IMG/VR virus record: IMGVR_UViG_3300031784_000051
Coordinates: 1 to 49,371 of that record
Length of the DNA: 49,371 bases
Strand: one strand, 5' to 3'
Source: a virus
The notes under the pieces were generated by a model. It saw nothing but the letters and a program-made list of their open reading frames with translations. It was not told the DNA's origin and did not search any database. Numbering within the stretch: position 1 is the first letter of the stretch; every line of letters starts with the position of its first letter. Of the stretch, positions 24,475-33,257 are shown piece after piece. A program made the position numbers and the translations under genes.

Positions 24475-27400
24475 ATGGCAGTTCAAATTAATGTCGCGGC
24501 CAATCAAGCAGCATTAACAGCTTCTATTCAAGCTGGTGTTCAAGCGTATAATCAAAGATTCGCTCAGAACAACCAAATTAATCTAAGTATTAATCAACGA
24601 GGTTTTTCTCAACCACTTGGAAGAATCACCGGAGATGTTAAAGACTTCGAAGCTGCGCTCGCTGCTTCTAATGCTCGCGTTATTGCATTCGGAGCTTCTA
24701 CTGCTGTTCTTGGAGGTGTAATTCGCAGTTTCAAGGAATTAGCTAATGTAACAATTGAAGTTGAAAAAAATCTTGCAGATATTAATCGCGTATTCGGATT
24801 GACTACAAGTCAGTTACAAAAGTTTAGTACAGATTTATTTAATGTAACTAAATTAACAGCTTCTTCATTTGACGATGCTTCTAAAGCTGCTCTTGAATTT
24901 TCTCGTCAAGGTTTAAAGGCTGAAGACACTCTTCAAAGAACAAAAGACGCATTGACATTAACTAGATTGGCGGGAATTAGCACTGCAAATGCTGTTGATG
25001 CATTGACATCTACCGTAAACGGATTCGCTTCAACTGGAATTTCTACGACTCAAATTTTAAATAAGCTAGTTGCTGTTGAACAAGATTATGCTGTAGGCGC
25101 TGGAGATTTGGCCGAAGCTTTGTCTCGTACAGGACAAGCGGCGCAAGAAGCAGGTGTTAGTCTTGATCAATTGAACGCATTGGTCACTTCAGCTCAACAA
25201 AGTACAGCAAGAGGTGGCGCGGTAATTGGTAACGCATTAAAAACAATTTTTACTCGCTTACAACGTACTGATACTTTAGATCAATTAGAAGCTTTTAATA
25301 TTTCTGTAAGAGACGTTCAAGGTAATATCTTACCAGCCGTCCAAATATTACAAAACTTTGCTGGAGCTTATAAAGGTTTAGCTGATGCTCAAAGAGCGCA
25401 ATTGTCAGAACAAGTTGCAGGTGTTTATCAAGTTAACATCTTAAAAGCAATTGTTAATGATTTAAATAAATCACAAGGCACATATGCTGGAGCTTTACAA
25501 AGAGGCGCAGCGGCAACAAATGAAGCCGAAGTAGCAACTGCAAAATTGAATCAAACTCTTGATGCTTTATTAAAGCAAACTGCAACTTCTACTCAACAAT
25601 TAGCAAATAACATTGGTAAAGTAACATTCGAACCATTGGCTAAGTATGGAACTGAGCAATTAAAATCTTTTATTGAATCATTGAATGAAGTTCTCGAAGG
25701 AGAAGGAGTTGGTTCTACTTTTGCGAATGGTTTATTAAAAGGTATTCGTAATGTAATAGCTGGTCCCGGTGCTATCGCAGCTTTCTTTACGCTTTTTAAG
25801 TTAATACAAAATTCTTTTACTTATCTTAGTCAGGCTTTACCTCAGATTGCTGGTATAACAACTGAAACACAAAATAGAAAAAACATCGAACAATCTATTT
25901 TGCAAATCATGCAGCAACAAGGGCCTGTTTCTCAGGCTCTTGCTGGTACAATGGGTAATCAAGCTGCGCAAGCTCAATTGTTACTTCAGTTGGCTAGACA
26001 ACAAACAGCAGAGTATCAAATGCAAACTACTCTGGCCAAACAACTAGCTGTTCAATTGGCTGGACAAGGAGTAAGAGTTAAAGGTTCTGGTGGATTGCAA
26101 GTTACTCGCGCAGGTGGATATATTCCAAATGCAACAAAGATGGCTGAAGTTGTTGGCGCACAAGCTGGTGGTTATACTCCCGGCAGAGTTGTTTCGTCTC
26201 CTGTTGGTGGAGTAATGAATACTGCGGAAGATGTTAAATATATTCCCGGTTTCGCTCAACCTTTTATTAATCCTCCTGCGAATTCAAAAGCTGGTCGCGC
26301 ACATAGACAAAAAGCTATAAGTAGAACAGGTGTTGATCCATATATGTATGGTGGATTTATACCTAACTTTTCAAATCCAAAAGATGTTATAAATAAAAGT
26401 TATACTGGTCCTTTACATTTATTACAAATTCATAGTTTAGATGAAAAAGAAGAGATTCAAAAAGTTGCTGATCTTGAAACCGAGATTACTAAACGCGGAA
26501 AAAAACAAGTAATTAATGACAAAATAACTGGATTTGGTATCAAATATGTTACAGAAGAAATTAAAGGAAAAAGCAATTCTGATTATAGAAAAGAAGCCGC
26601 AGATTTAGCTTTATCTGGGGACATTGAAGCAATCAAAAAATCAATGCCTAAAACGAAGGGATCTAGTTTTAATGCGACACAATGGCGCGACAATTTAAAA
26701 GACTTAAATGATAAAGGAATAAATTTATATTTATCTAATATTGAAAATCTTTCCAGATTAAAAAATGCGGTTCCATCTTTAATAACTGGTAAAACAGTTG
26801 AGTTTGGAAGACAGTTTACGGGTTTATTGAACGCTTTATCTGGTGAAGCTTTTGAAAAAGATATAGCTAAACAAAAGAAAAAGCTTTTCGCTAGATCTGA
26901 AAAAAGCAATGCAAGACTTGATTTCGAATCTTTAAATCAATCATATTCAGGTGGGGAAGCTAAATTGGGCGGTATAACACTTGGAAATTTAGTTGCAAAA
27001 GCAATAGAATCAACTGGGCGAAAATACGACAATGGTGATGAAGATAAAATTGCTTTCAGCAAACCAATAAAATTATTTGTTCCTGAAAAACACAAATTAT
27101 TAAATAAAGGTTTTATTCCTAACTTCGCTCCTCCTACAAGCGCAATAAGAATTCCTTGGTTTAAAAAATTTGGTAATCCTGCTTTTGATGCTATTCAACC
27201 TGCTTTGGGAATATCTAAAGCAAGTGACGTAGAAACTTTTAGACAAATCAATTTTAAAAGTACTGCTGAAGGCGCAGATGAGGGAGGAGATAGTAATATA
27301 TTTGCTCCATTATTTGAGGATTTTGCATTTAAAGCGATGCAATTAGTTTCTCAACAAGATGTAAAAGACGATTTAATAAGAGGTTATGTATTACAACCAG

Positions 27401-30400
27401 GAACAAATCAAAAACAATCAGCATTTGACGGTGCATTAGAAAAACTTGGTATAGGTTTAGAATACAAAGGTTATCCAAAAAAGAATTTAACGGGAAGTAT
27501 TACTGGAGAATTAACAAGAAAATATAAAACACTATCTAAAACTAATCCCGCAGCAGCTGCAAAATTAAAAGAATTAATTATTGCTTTTAATGAAGTAGGC
27601 CATGAAAATCAAATAACTTCAGAATTAGGTAAAAAACTTTTTAGTCCTTTAGCTGGTGTGAGTTATTCTCAAATGGTCAAGAATAGCCCTGATCTTGTAA
27701 AAGGATTATCCGCAGAAACAAATAGTTTATTAAATAGTTATGTCAAGAATCCTGCGTTTTTAGCAATGGCTTCTGCAAGTGGTTTCATTCCTAACTTTGC
27801 ATATAAACAAGAAGTAATGGGCTTAGAAGAAAGCATGAGCGGCAACAAGGCCATTTTCGATACAAAGCCTTTCCCTCATATTAGAAATAGCAGTCAACCA
27901 ACATTCAGCTCTGCAATTGCTGATCATGGTGGTTTAGGTAATGCATTGAGCGATTCAATGAGAGGACAAAAAGCTGCTGGTTTAATGAGCGGAGGATTCA
28001 TTCCTAATTTTGTACGCACTCGTCAACGCAATCCTAGAGTATCAGGTAATTTACAATTAGAAACAATGGACCCAAGTGTTATTGGTTCTGCATCTGGATC
28101 GCCTATTTTACCAAGTAATTTAAAAAAGAATTTGATTAAATCTGTTAATGATATAATTAAAGAATATTCTGATGGGGCAATAAATCAAGATGAATTAAAT
28201 AAAAGAATAAAATCTTTAAGCTCAAGATATCAATTAACTCAGCAAAGTGAAGAAAAATTACAAAATTCTGTTAATAAACAAACGGCTGCTATAAATAATA
28301 ATCAAAGTAAATCTGATAAATTTGCTAAAAGTTTAGCTTCGGCGGGTACTGCTATTTCGATTGCTGGACCTATGCTTGCAGGACAAATTGAACAAATGGC
28401 TTTTGGTAATAGAGATAGAACTGATATGACTAGCGGAGAAAGATTTGCTCAATCTGCATTAAGTACAGGTTTAACTGCTGTTACTACAGGCGTTGGTATA
28501 GGCGCAAGCTTTGGGCCTATTGGTGCTGCTATTGGTGGTTTAAGTGGATTGTTAATAGGTTTAGCAACTGCAACTGATGCAGCAAAATTATCAATTGAAG
28601 ATTTAAATAAAATAAATGAAAAATATTTCACCCAGCAATCTCAAAATTTGAGTTCTAGTCAAGAATATATTCAGTCTCAACAACAATTAAATGATTTGAT
28701 ATCTAAAGGAGCAAGCAATGAAGATATTCAAAAAGCTAGTAAAAATTTAGCAGAAAATTTTTCAAAAATAAAAGACGTTAATTTACAGAAAGCTTTTATT
28801 GAAACTGGAGGAGATTTGAAAAAAATGGATAAAGTTGTTAAAGAGTTTACCGATAATTTAAATACTCAAAAATTAACTAGAGGAATAATTGCTAGTACTA
28901 AAGATCTTTCAGGTTTTTCAAATTATTGGCAAAGTGTTCTTTCCTTTTTTGGAGGAAAAACTTCTTTTGACGTTTCTACAAATTTAGATACAGAAAATAT
29001 AAATAACTTAATTTCAGCATTATCGCAAATAAATGTTCCTTCTAATAGATTGCAGTTTAAAGGAAAATCACTAGCAAATAGAATTCAAGAGGCTAAAGCA
29101 GAATATAGTAAAACTACAGGCGTTCCTGCTGAAAAAGTTGTTCTTGACAATTTAGATGATATTCAAAATCAATTTGCTTCTGAATTTGCACAACAAAATA
29201 GTGATTTTATAAACGAATTAACTGAAAAAGCTAAATTTGCAAACGAAGAAGAAAAACAAAAATATAAAGAAAAAATAGGTTCGCTTTTAGCTCGTTATTA
29301 TGAATTTATAAATCAAGGTTTAAGTGAAAGAGAAATAACTCAAAAAAATGCTTCGATAGTCAGTCGTCTTTCACAAACAGCGGTTCAATCTTTTTCTCAG
29401 ATTTTTAAAATAATTGAAAATCAATTTAAAGATTTAGCTTTTAATATTGCAATGGATTTTGAAAAAAATAGCGCTAAAAATAGAGTTGAAAACATATTGT
29501 TAGATTTCACAACAAATTTTAATGATGAGATGTCTAGTTTTGTATTAAAAAATTTACCTGATCTTGATAAATTTAGATTGGCACCAATAGTCGCAAGACA
29601 GAAAAAGGAATCATCTTTTAGAAAATTAAGTTTAGAGTCTTCAGATTTTGAAATAAAACAAGCTAGAGATAGAAGCTTGTTTTTAATGGAAGGCGCTCAA
29701 AATTTAACTAAAAATTTTAAAGAACAAATGTTAGATTCAGAACAAAATGCTAAATATTTTCTAGAGAGCATTCTGCCTGATTTAAAACAAGGTAATTATG
29801 ATGTTAATGTTGGATCTGTAGCTCAAAAAATGTTTGAAAGAAGACAAAAAGATTTAATTGACTATTCTGCTTCTTTAGAGTCAAGAGGTTTAGGGATTAC
29901 AAGCGTTTCTGGATTAAATGGAAGAAGAGGTGCGCCTTTAGATTTAAATAATCCAGAAATGATAAGATCGTTGCAGACATCTATATCTCAAAGATTAAAT
30001 ATTAAAGATTTAAATCCAAAAGATAGAGAAGATCTTATTAAATTAAATGATAAACTTATTTTAGCTGAAAGAGCTAGCGCATTTTTAAGAAATCAAAACG
30101 CTCAAGATGAAATAAATAATGCATTAAAAGTTCAAAATTTAGAAAAAATTAAATTTGATTTAATTGCTGAAAACGCTAGAAAAGAATTTGAATTAAATCA
30201 AACTCTTTCTAAAGAAAGAATGAAAGCTCAAGAAATCATGGCCGTGGAAGAAGCTAAAATTCAATCAGAAAATTTGATCAGAACGAAAAGTATGGAAGCT
30301 GCGAGCAAGCGTTTAGGATTCGGCGCTGATTTATTTAAAGCGCAGAGAGAAGGTAGAATATCAGATATTGAAAGAAATCTTTCTGATCCAAGATTAGAAG

Positions 30401-32340
30401 CTGGTTTAGGCGTTAAAGAAATAACTGAAAGAAGAATTAAAGCAGAAAGAGAAATACTAGAAGAAAGAAGAAAAATTGAAGATCAAGCTTTAGCTACTGA
30501 AATAGCTCAAGCTCAAATGCAATTATTAGCTGAAATACAAAATACTAATGCGTTAGAACAGTTAACTAAAGCTGTATTAGCAATGACTAGTTCTAATTTA
30601 ATAACAGATTTAGGAGGTCAAGATCAAATAAATAGGATTGAAGAGTATATTAGAAATCAATTACCCACAGGTCAATTAGGAGAAGCAACATCTATGCGTG
30701 ATATAAATTTTGATGTTGATAGAGAATTTGGAAAAGGTTCTTATGGTAAATATTTAGCTTACAAGAGAAACGAAGAACAAAGACAGCTTTTAGATAATAA
30801 TGCTGCCAATATTGCTAATATGAGAGAGCAGTTAAAAAAATCTGGTAACTTTAAAGATGAACAATTAACTTATAATAATTTAGAAAATTTAGCTAAACAA
30901 AATCCATTATTTGCAGATCAAGTCCAATTATTAAAAGAACAATATGATAAACGTAAACAAATTTTAGATATACAAAGAAGTAGTGTAGATAAAGATCAAG
31001 CTCAAAAAGATGCTTTGGCAAGACTTAATGCTTCTTTTATTGGAAATATGGCTTTAGGTCTTGGAGGGCTAAGAAAAGAAGGAGATGATATGTTCTTAAA
31101 ATTAGGTAGAGATCTTCCTAGAATGTTTGCAGATGGAATGGTAGATGGAATAAAAGCTGTAATTCGTGAATCAGATAATTTAGGTGACGCTTTAATGGGT
31201 ATTGCATCAAAATTTCTTGATGAAATAAGCACAACGTTGATGAGATCCGGCATGTATCAAATATTAGGAAGTATAGGAATGGGCATTCCAAGTGTGCAAA
31301 CAGCTCTTGGAGGTAAACAAAAAGGAGGCGTAATTCGCGCTCAAAATGGAATGTTCGTTTCTGGAACTGGTTCTGGAGATAAATATCCAGCATTACTTGA
31401 GAATGGTGAATACGTTTTAAATAGAAGAGCGGTAATGGCGATGGGCGGTCCTGCTGCTCTCGACACTCTTAATTTTAGCATGGCTCCTCGTTTCGCCTCT
31501 GGAGGTTCATTTGGATTTGATTTAGCAAGTTCTAAATCCGATGCCGAAAACATTGCAAAAATGGAAAGTCTAATGACTAGCGAAGGTTTAGAAAATAGTC
31601 CTTTATATAAAGAATTATCTGATGCTGAAAAACAAAGACGAGAAGAAGATAGAAAAAAGAGATTAGCTAGAAAACAACAAAGAGCGGCTTTGATTGGACA
31701 ATTTGCTGCTGCTGGTATTACACTTGCTATCGGTGCTGGTTTGAGTAATGTAATGAAAAATACTGAGTTAACTAAATTGCAGAAAATATCCGATAAAATG
31801 CAATCAAATCCTTATGGATATAAATTTACAGCCAGTGAAATGAAATTATATAATAAAGGAGTTTCAAAAGGTATGTTGTCTCCTTCTGGTCAATTAATAG
31901 GTGCTGGAATGAATACTCCTAGAACAGGTATAAGCAGTGTATTGTCTCCAAAAGCATTTATTGACCCAAGAAGACAAACTGGTGGTTTAATTGGTTCTCG
32001 CTTATCCGATACAATTCCCGGTTATATGGAAGGAGGATTATATAGTTCATCAATAGTTAAAAAATATGGAACTGGTATGCAAGGCGGCGGTTCTTCTATA
32101 ATGGCAGCTGGAAATAATAGCTCTACAGTCAATAATAATACGAATGCTAATAATTCGTTTAATTTTAATACAACGGTTCAAAGAGACGGAACTATAAAAA
32201 TGGGGGCAAATACTACAAGTTATCAACAACAAGATGTTGAGCTTTCTAAAAACTTAAATGCTAAAATGTATGCTGTAGTTACTGAGGTTATAAGAAAAGA
32301 AAAGCAATTTGGTGGTTCGCTAGCAGGAATAAGAAATTAA
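24475..32340 (+). CDS. Tape measure protein with two embedded nuclease-like segments
   Basis: 2621 residues. Residues ~75-330 carry the TP901-type tape measure domain (ASTAVLGGVIRSFKELA.., DDASKAALEFSRQGLKAEDT.., then EALSRTGQAAQEAGVSLDQL). Hydrophobic stretches occur at ~425-445, ~1333-1370 and ~2410-2430. The region 547-1180 is studded with G-F/Y-I-P-N motifs that bound two inserts (634-877 and 886-1102), each with an E..D..E-x-K pattern. Residues 1400-2280 are mainly helical and charged. Near 2283 the sequence GGVIRAQNGMFVSGTGSGDK then ALLENGEYVLNRRAV is the C-terminal block common in long tape measure proteins. The protein sets tail length and leaves the tail during DNA ejection. At 0.15 nm per residue the full chain would imply a tail near 390 nm, less if inserts do not count. 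Confidence 0.92.
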   Translation: MAVQINVAANQAALTASIQAGVQAYNQRFAQNNQINLSINQRGFSQPLGRITGDVKDFEAALAASNARVIAFGASTAVLGGVIRSFKELANVTIEVEKNLADINRVFGLTTSQLQKFSTDLFNVTKLTASSFDDASKAALEFSRQGLKAEDTLQRTKDALTLTRLAGISTANAVDALTSTVNGFASTGISTTQILNKLVAVEQDYAVGAGDLAEALSRTGQAAQEAGVSLDQLNALVTSAQQSTARGGAVIGNALKTIFTRLQRTDTLDQLEAFNISVRDVQGNILPAVQILQNFAGAYKGLADAQRAQLSEQVAGVYQVNILKAIVNDLNKSQGTYAGALQRGAAATNEAEVATAKLNQTLDALLKQTATSTQQLANNIGKVTFEPLAKYGTEQLKSFIESLNEVLEGEGVGSTFANGLLKGIRNVIAGPGAIAAFFTLFKLIQNSFTYLSQALPQIAGITTETQNRKNIEQSILQIMQQQGPVSQALAGTMGNQAAQAQLLLQLARQQTAEYQMQTTLAKQLAVQLAGQGVRVKGSGGLQVTRAGGYIPNATKMAEVVGAQAGGYTPGRVVSSPVGGVMNTAEDVKYIPGFAQPFINPPANSKAGRAHRQKAISRTGVDPYMYGGFIPNFSNPKDVINKSYTGPLHLLQIHSLDEKEEIQKVADLETEITKRGKKQVINDKITGFGIKYVTEEIKGKSNSDYRKEAADLALSGDIEAIKKSMPKTKGSSFNATQWRDNLKDLNDKGINLYLSNIENLSRLKNAVPSLITGKTVEFGRQFTGLLNALSGEAFEKDIAKQKKKLFARSEKSNARLDFESLNQSYSGGEAKLGGITLGNLVAKAIESTGRKYDNGDEDKIAFSKPIKLFVPEKHKLLNKGFIPNFAPPTSAIRIPWFKKFGNPAFDAIQPALGISKASDVETFRQINFKSTAEGADEGGDSNIFAPLFEDFAFKAMQLVSQQDVKDDLIRGYVLQPGTNQKQSAFDGALEKLGIGLEYKGYPKKNLTGSITGELTRKYKTLSKTNPAAAAKLKELIIAFNEVGHENQITSELGKKLFSPLAGVSYSQMVKNSPDLVKGLSAETNSLLNSYVKNPAFLAMASASGFIPNFAYKQEVMGLEESMSGNKAIFDTKPFPHIRNSSQPTFSSAIADHGGLGNALSDSMRGQKAAGLMSGGFIPNFVRTRQRNPRVSGNLQLETMDPSVIGSASGSPILPSNLKKNLIKSVNDIIKEYSDGAINQDELNKRIKSLSSRYQLTQQSEEKLQNSVNKQTAAINNNQSKSDKFAKSLASAGTAISIAGPMLAGQIEQMAFGNRDRTDMTSGERFAQSALSTGLTAVTTGVGIGASFGPIGAAIGGLSGLLIGLATATDAAKLSIEDLNKINEKYFTQQSQNLSSSQEYIQSQQQLNDLISKGASNEDIQKASKNLAENFSKIKDVNLQKAFIETGGDLKKMDKVVKEFTDNLNTQKLTRGIIASTKDLSGFSNYWQSVLSFFGGKTSFDVSTNLDTENINNLISALSQINVPSNRLQFKGKSLANRIQEAKAEYSKTTGVPAEKVVLDNLDDIQNQFASEFAQQNSDFINELTEKAKFANEEEKQKYKEKIGSLLARYYEFINQGLSEREITQKNASIVSRLSQTAVQSFSQIFKIIENQFKDLAFNIAMDFEKNSAKNRVENILLDFTTNFNDEMSSFVLKNLPDLDKFRLAPIVARQKKESSFRKLSLESSDFEIKQARDRSLFLMEGAQNLTKNFKEQMLDSEQNAKYFLESILPDLKQGNYDVNVGSVAQKMFERRQKDLIDYSASLESRGLGITSVSGLNGRRGAPLDLNNPEMIRSLQTSISQRLNIKDLNPKDREDLIKLNDKLILAERASAFLRNQNAQDEINNALKVQNLEKIKFDLIAENARKEFELNQTLSKERMKAQEIMAVEEAKIQSENLIRTKSMEAASKRLGFGADLFKAQREGRISDIERNLSDPRLEAGLGVKEITERRIKAEREILEERRKIEDQALATEIAQAQMQLLAEIQNTNALEQLTKAVLAMTSSNLITDLGGQDQINRIEEYIRNQLPTGQLGEATSMRDINFDVDREFGKGSYGKYLAYKRNEEQRQLLDNNAANIANMREQLKKSGNFKDEQLTYNNLENLAKQNPLFADQVQLLKEQYDKRKQILDIQRSSVDKDQAQKDALARLNASFIGNMALGLGGLRKEGDDMFLKLGRDLPRMFADGMVDGIKAVIRESDNLGDALMGIASKFLDEISTTLMRSGMYQILGSIGMGIPSVQTALGGKQKGGVIRAQNGMFVSGTGSGDKYPALLENGEYVLNRRAVMAMGGPAALDTLNFSMAPRFASGGSFGFDLASSKSDAENIAKMESLMTSEGLENSPLYKELSDAEKQRREEDRKKRLARKQQRAALIGQFAAAGITLAIGAGLSNVMKNTELTKLQKISDKMQSNPYGYKFTASEMKLYNKGVSKGMLSPSGQLIGAGMNTPRTGISSVLSPKAFIDPRRQTGGLIGSRLSDTIPGYMEGGLYSSSIVKKYGTGMQGGGSSIMAAGNNSSTVNNNTNANNSFNFNTTVQRDGTIKMGANTTSYQQQDVELSKNLNAKMYAVVTEVIRKEKQFGGSLAGIRN
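26374..27105 (+). other. Tape measure insert 1: PD-(D/E)XK-like segment
   Basis: Residues 634-877, bounded by GFIPNF motifs. Candidate catalytic set: E791 in a helix (SGEAFEKDIAK), D816 in ARLDFESL, then E828 and K830 in GGEAKLGG; the D-to-E spacing is 11 residues, in the range for PD-(D/E)XK enzymes. The preceding part is charged and helical (SDYRKEAADLALSGDIEAIKK). The pattern is short and common, so this is a candidate only. Confidence 0.45.
27130..27780 (+). other. Tape measure insert 2: PD-(D/E)XK-like segment
   Basis: Residues 886-1102, bounded by GFIPNF motifs. Candidate catalytic set: E948 in a helix (APLFEDFAFKAMQLV), D985 in SAFDGALEKL, then E996 and K998 in IGLEYKGYP, D-to-E spacing 10 residues. 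The order helix-E, D, E-x-K repeats that of insert 1 although the two segments share little other sequence, which makes chance less likely. The rest is Lys-rich helices. Unverified. Confidence 0.5.
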
Positions 32341-32341
32341 A

Positions 32342-33256
32342 ATGAAAAGCGCATTACTTAATTACGAAAATATATTTTATTTGAATAATACAACCATTTC
32401 TGGAATAACATCTATTAATGGAAGTTATAATATAAATTATGAACCTATTAAAACAATAGGTGTTGGATACAATAAACAAGTAATTGCTGAAGTGCCGGTT
32501 GCTAATTTTTCTATTGCTAAATATTTATTATATAATGATCCTTTTTTACCTTTTACTGGAGAAAATGCCAATAAAACTGCTAAATCTTTTAAAGGAAGTA
32601 TAAACTATAATGGTAAAAAATTAGGTTTTTTATCTGGTTATTTAAATGCTTTTTCTTTATCGTGTTCGGTTGGTGAAGTGCCTTCAACAACAGCGGATAT
32701 AATAGTTTATGGAGACTTAGGTCCAAGCTTAGATGCGTCAGGTAATTTCAAGCCACCAGAGTTATTCGTGCCACAAGTTAAAGATATCGTATTGACTTGT
32801 AGCGGATCTTCTTCAAATAGGATAACTAGTTTTGATTATTCTATAAATTGTCAAAAACAACCAGTATATACTTTGAACCAAAGTGGAATTTCTTTTTCTG
32901 GACCAACGGGACCAACGACACCGATTCCAAATTATATTCCAAGCGAAGTATTATTAAATGTTCCAATAGAAATTGATGCTAACTTCACATTAGAAGTAGA
33001 CGATTATCAAAGCAGATCATTATATAATATATTAACTAATGATACAGATACAAATTTTAATATAGTTATAAAAGGAAAAGTTTTTCAGAACACTTCTTTA
33101 GTAACCAGTGATATAGAAGGATTCAATGCAAACAATGGGGTTACAATTTTTAATCAAAGTTTTTCTAATGTTAAACTCGTATCACAGCAATTTAATACAT
33201 CAGCAGACGATGTTTTAAGTGTAAATTTAAGTTATAAAGGTTATCTAAATAGTTAA
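32342..33256 (+). CDS. Tail tube-like protein A (distal tail)
   Basis: 304 residues, starting 1 bp after the tape measure gene. Two beta domains: residues ~20-130 (SINGSYNINYEPIKTIGVG ... LGFLSGYLNAFSLSCSVGEV), and ~145-304 (RITSFDYSINCQKQPVYTL ... VLLNVPIEIDANFTLEVDDYQSRSLYNIL ... FNIVIKGKVF). The second matches the plan of the tube gene's repeats: a strand, a turn, a PI-x-(I/V) strand, then L-x-x-L. The first has a related outline. Sited just after the tape measure gene, it is probably a tube-derived ring at the tip end of the tail, such as a Dit-like adaptor. Assignment rests on outline and order. Confidence 0.5.
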   Translation: MKSALLNYENIFYLNNTTISGITSINGSYNINYEPIKTIGVGYNKQVIAEVPVANFSIAKYLLYNDPFLPFTGENANKTAKSFKGSINYNGKKLGFLSGYLNAFSLSCSVGEVPSTTADIIVYGDLGPSLDASGNFKPPELFVPQVKDIVLTCSGSSSNRITSFDYSINCQKQPVYTLNQSGISFSGPTGPTTPIPNYIPSEVLLNVPIEIDANFTLEVDDYQSRSLYNILTNDTDTNFNIVIKGKVFQNTSLVTSDIEGFNANNGVTIFNQSFSNVKLVSQQFNTSADDVLSVNLSYKGYLNS

Positions 33257-33257
33257 T

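Larger units (their letters stand above)
26113..28011 (+). repeat. GFIPNF motif repeats inside the tape measure protein
   Basis: Five copies: GGYIPNAT (residue 547), GGFIPNFS (626), KGFIPNFA (878), SGFIPNFA (1102), GGFIPNFV (1173), plus looser relatives GGYTPG near 567 and YIPGFA near 588. They are 7-8 residues long, share no repeated flanks, and separate compositionally different segments, so they look like linkers or recognition sites rather than a folding repeat. They may be protease sites; that is inference. Confidence 0.85.
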
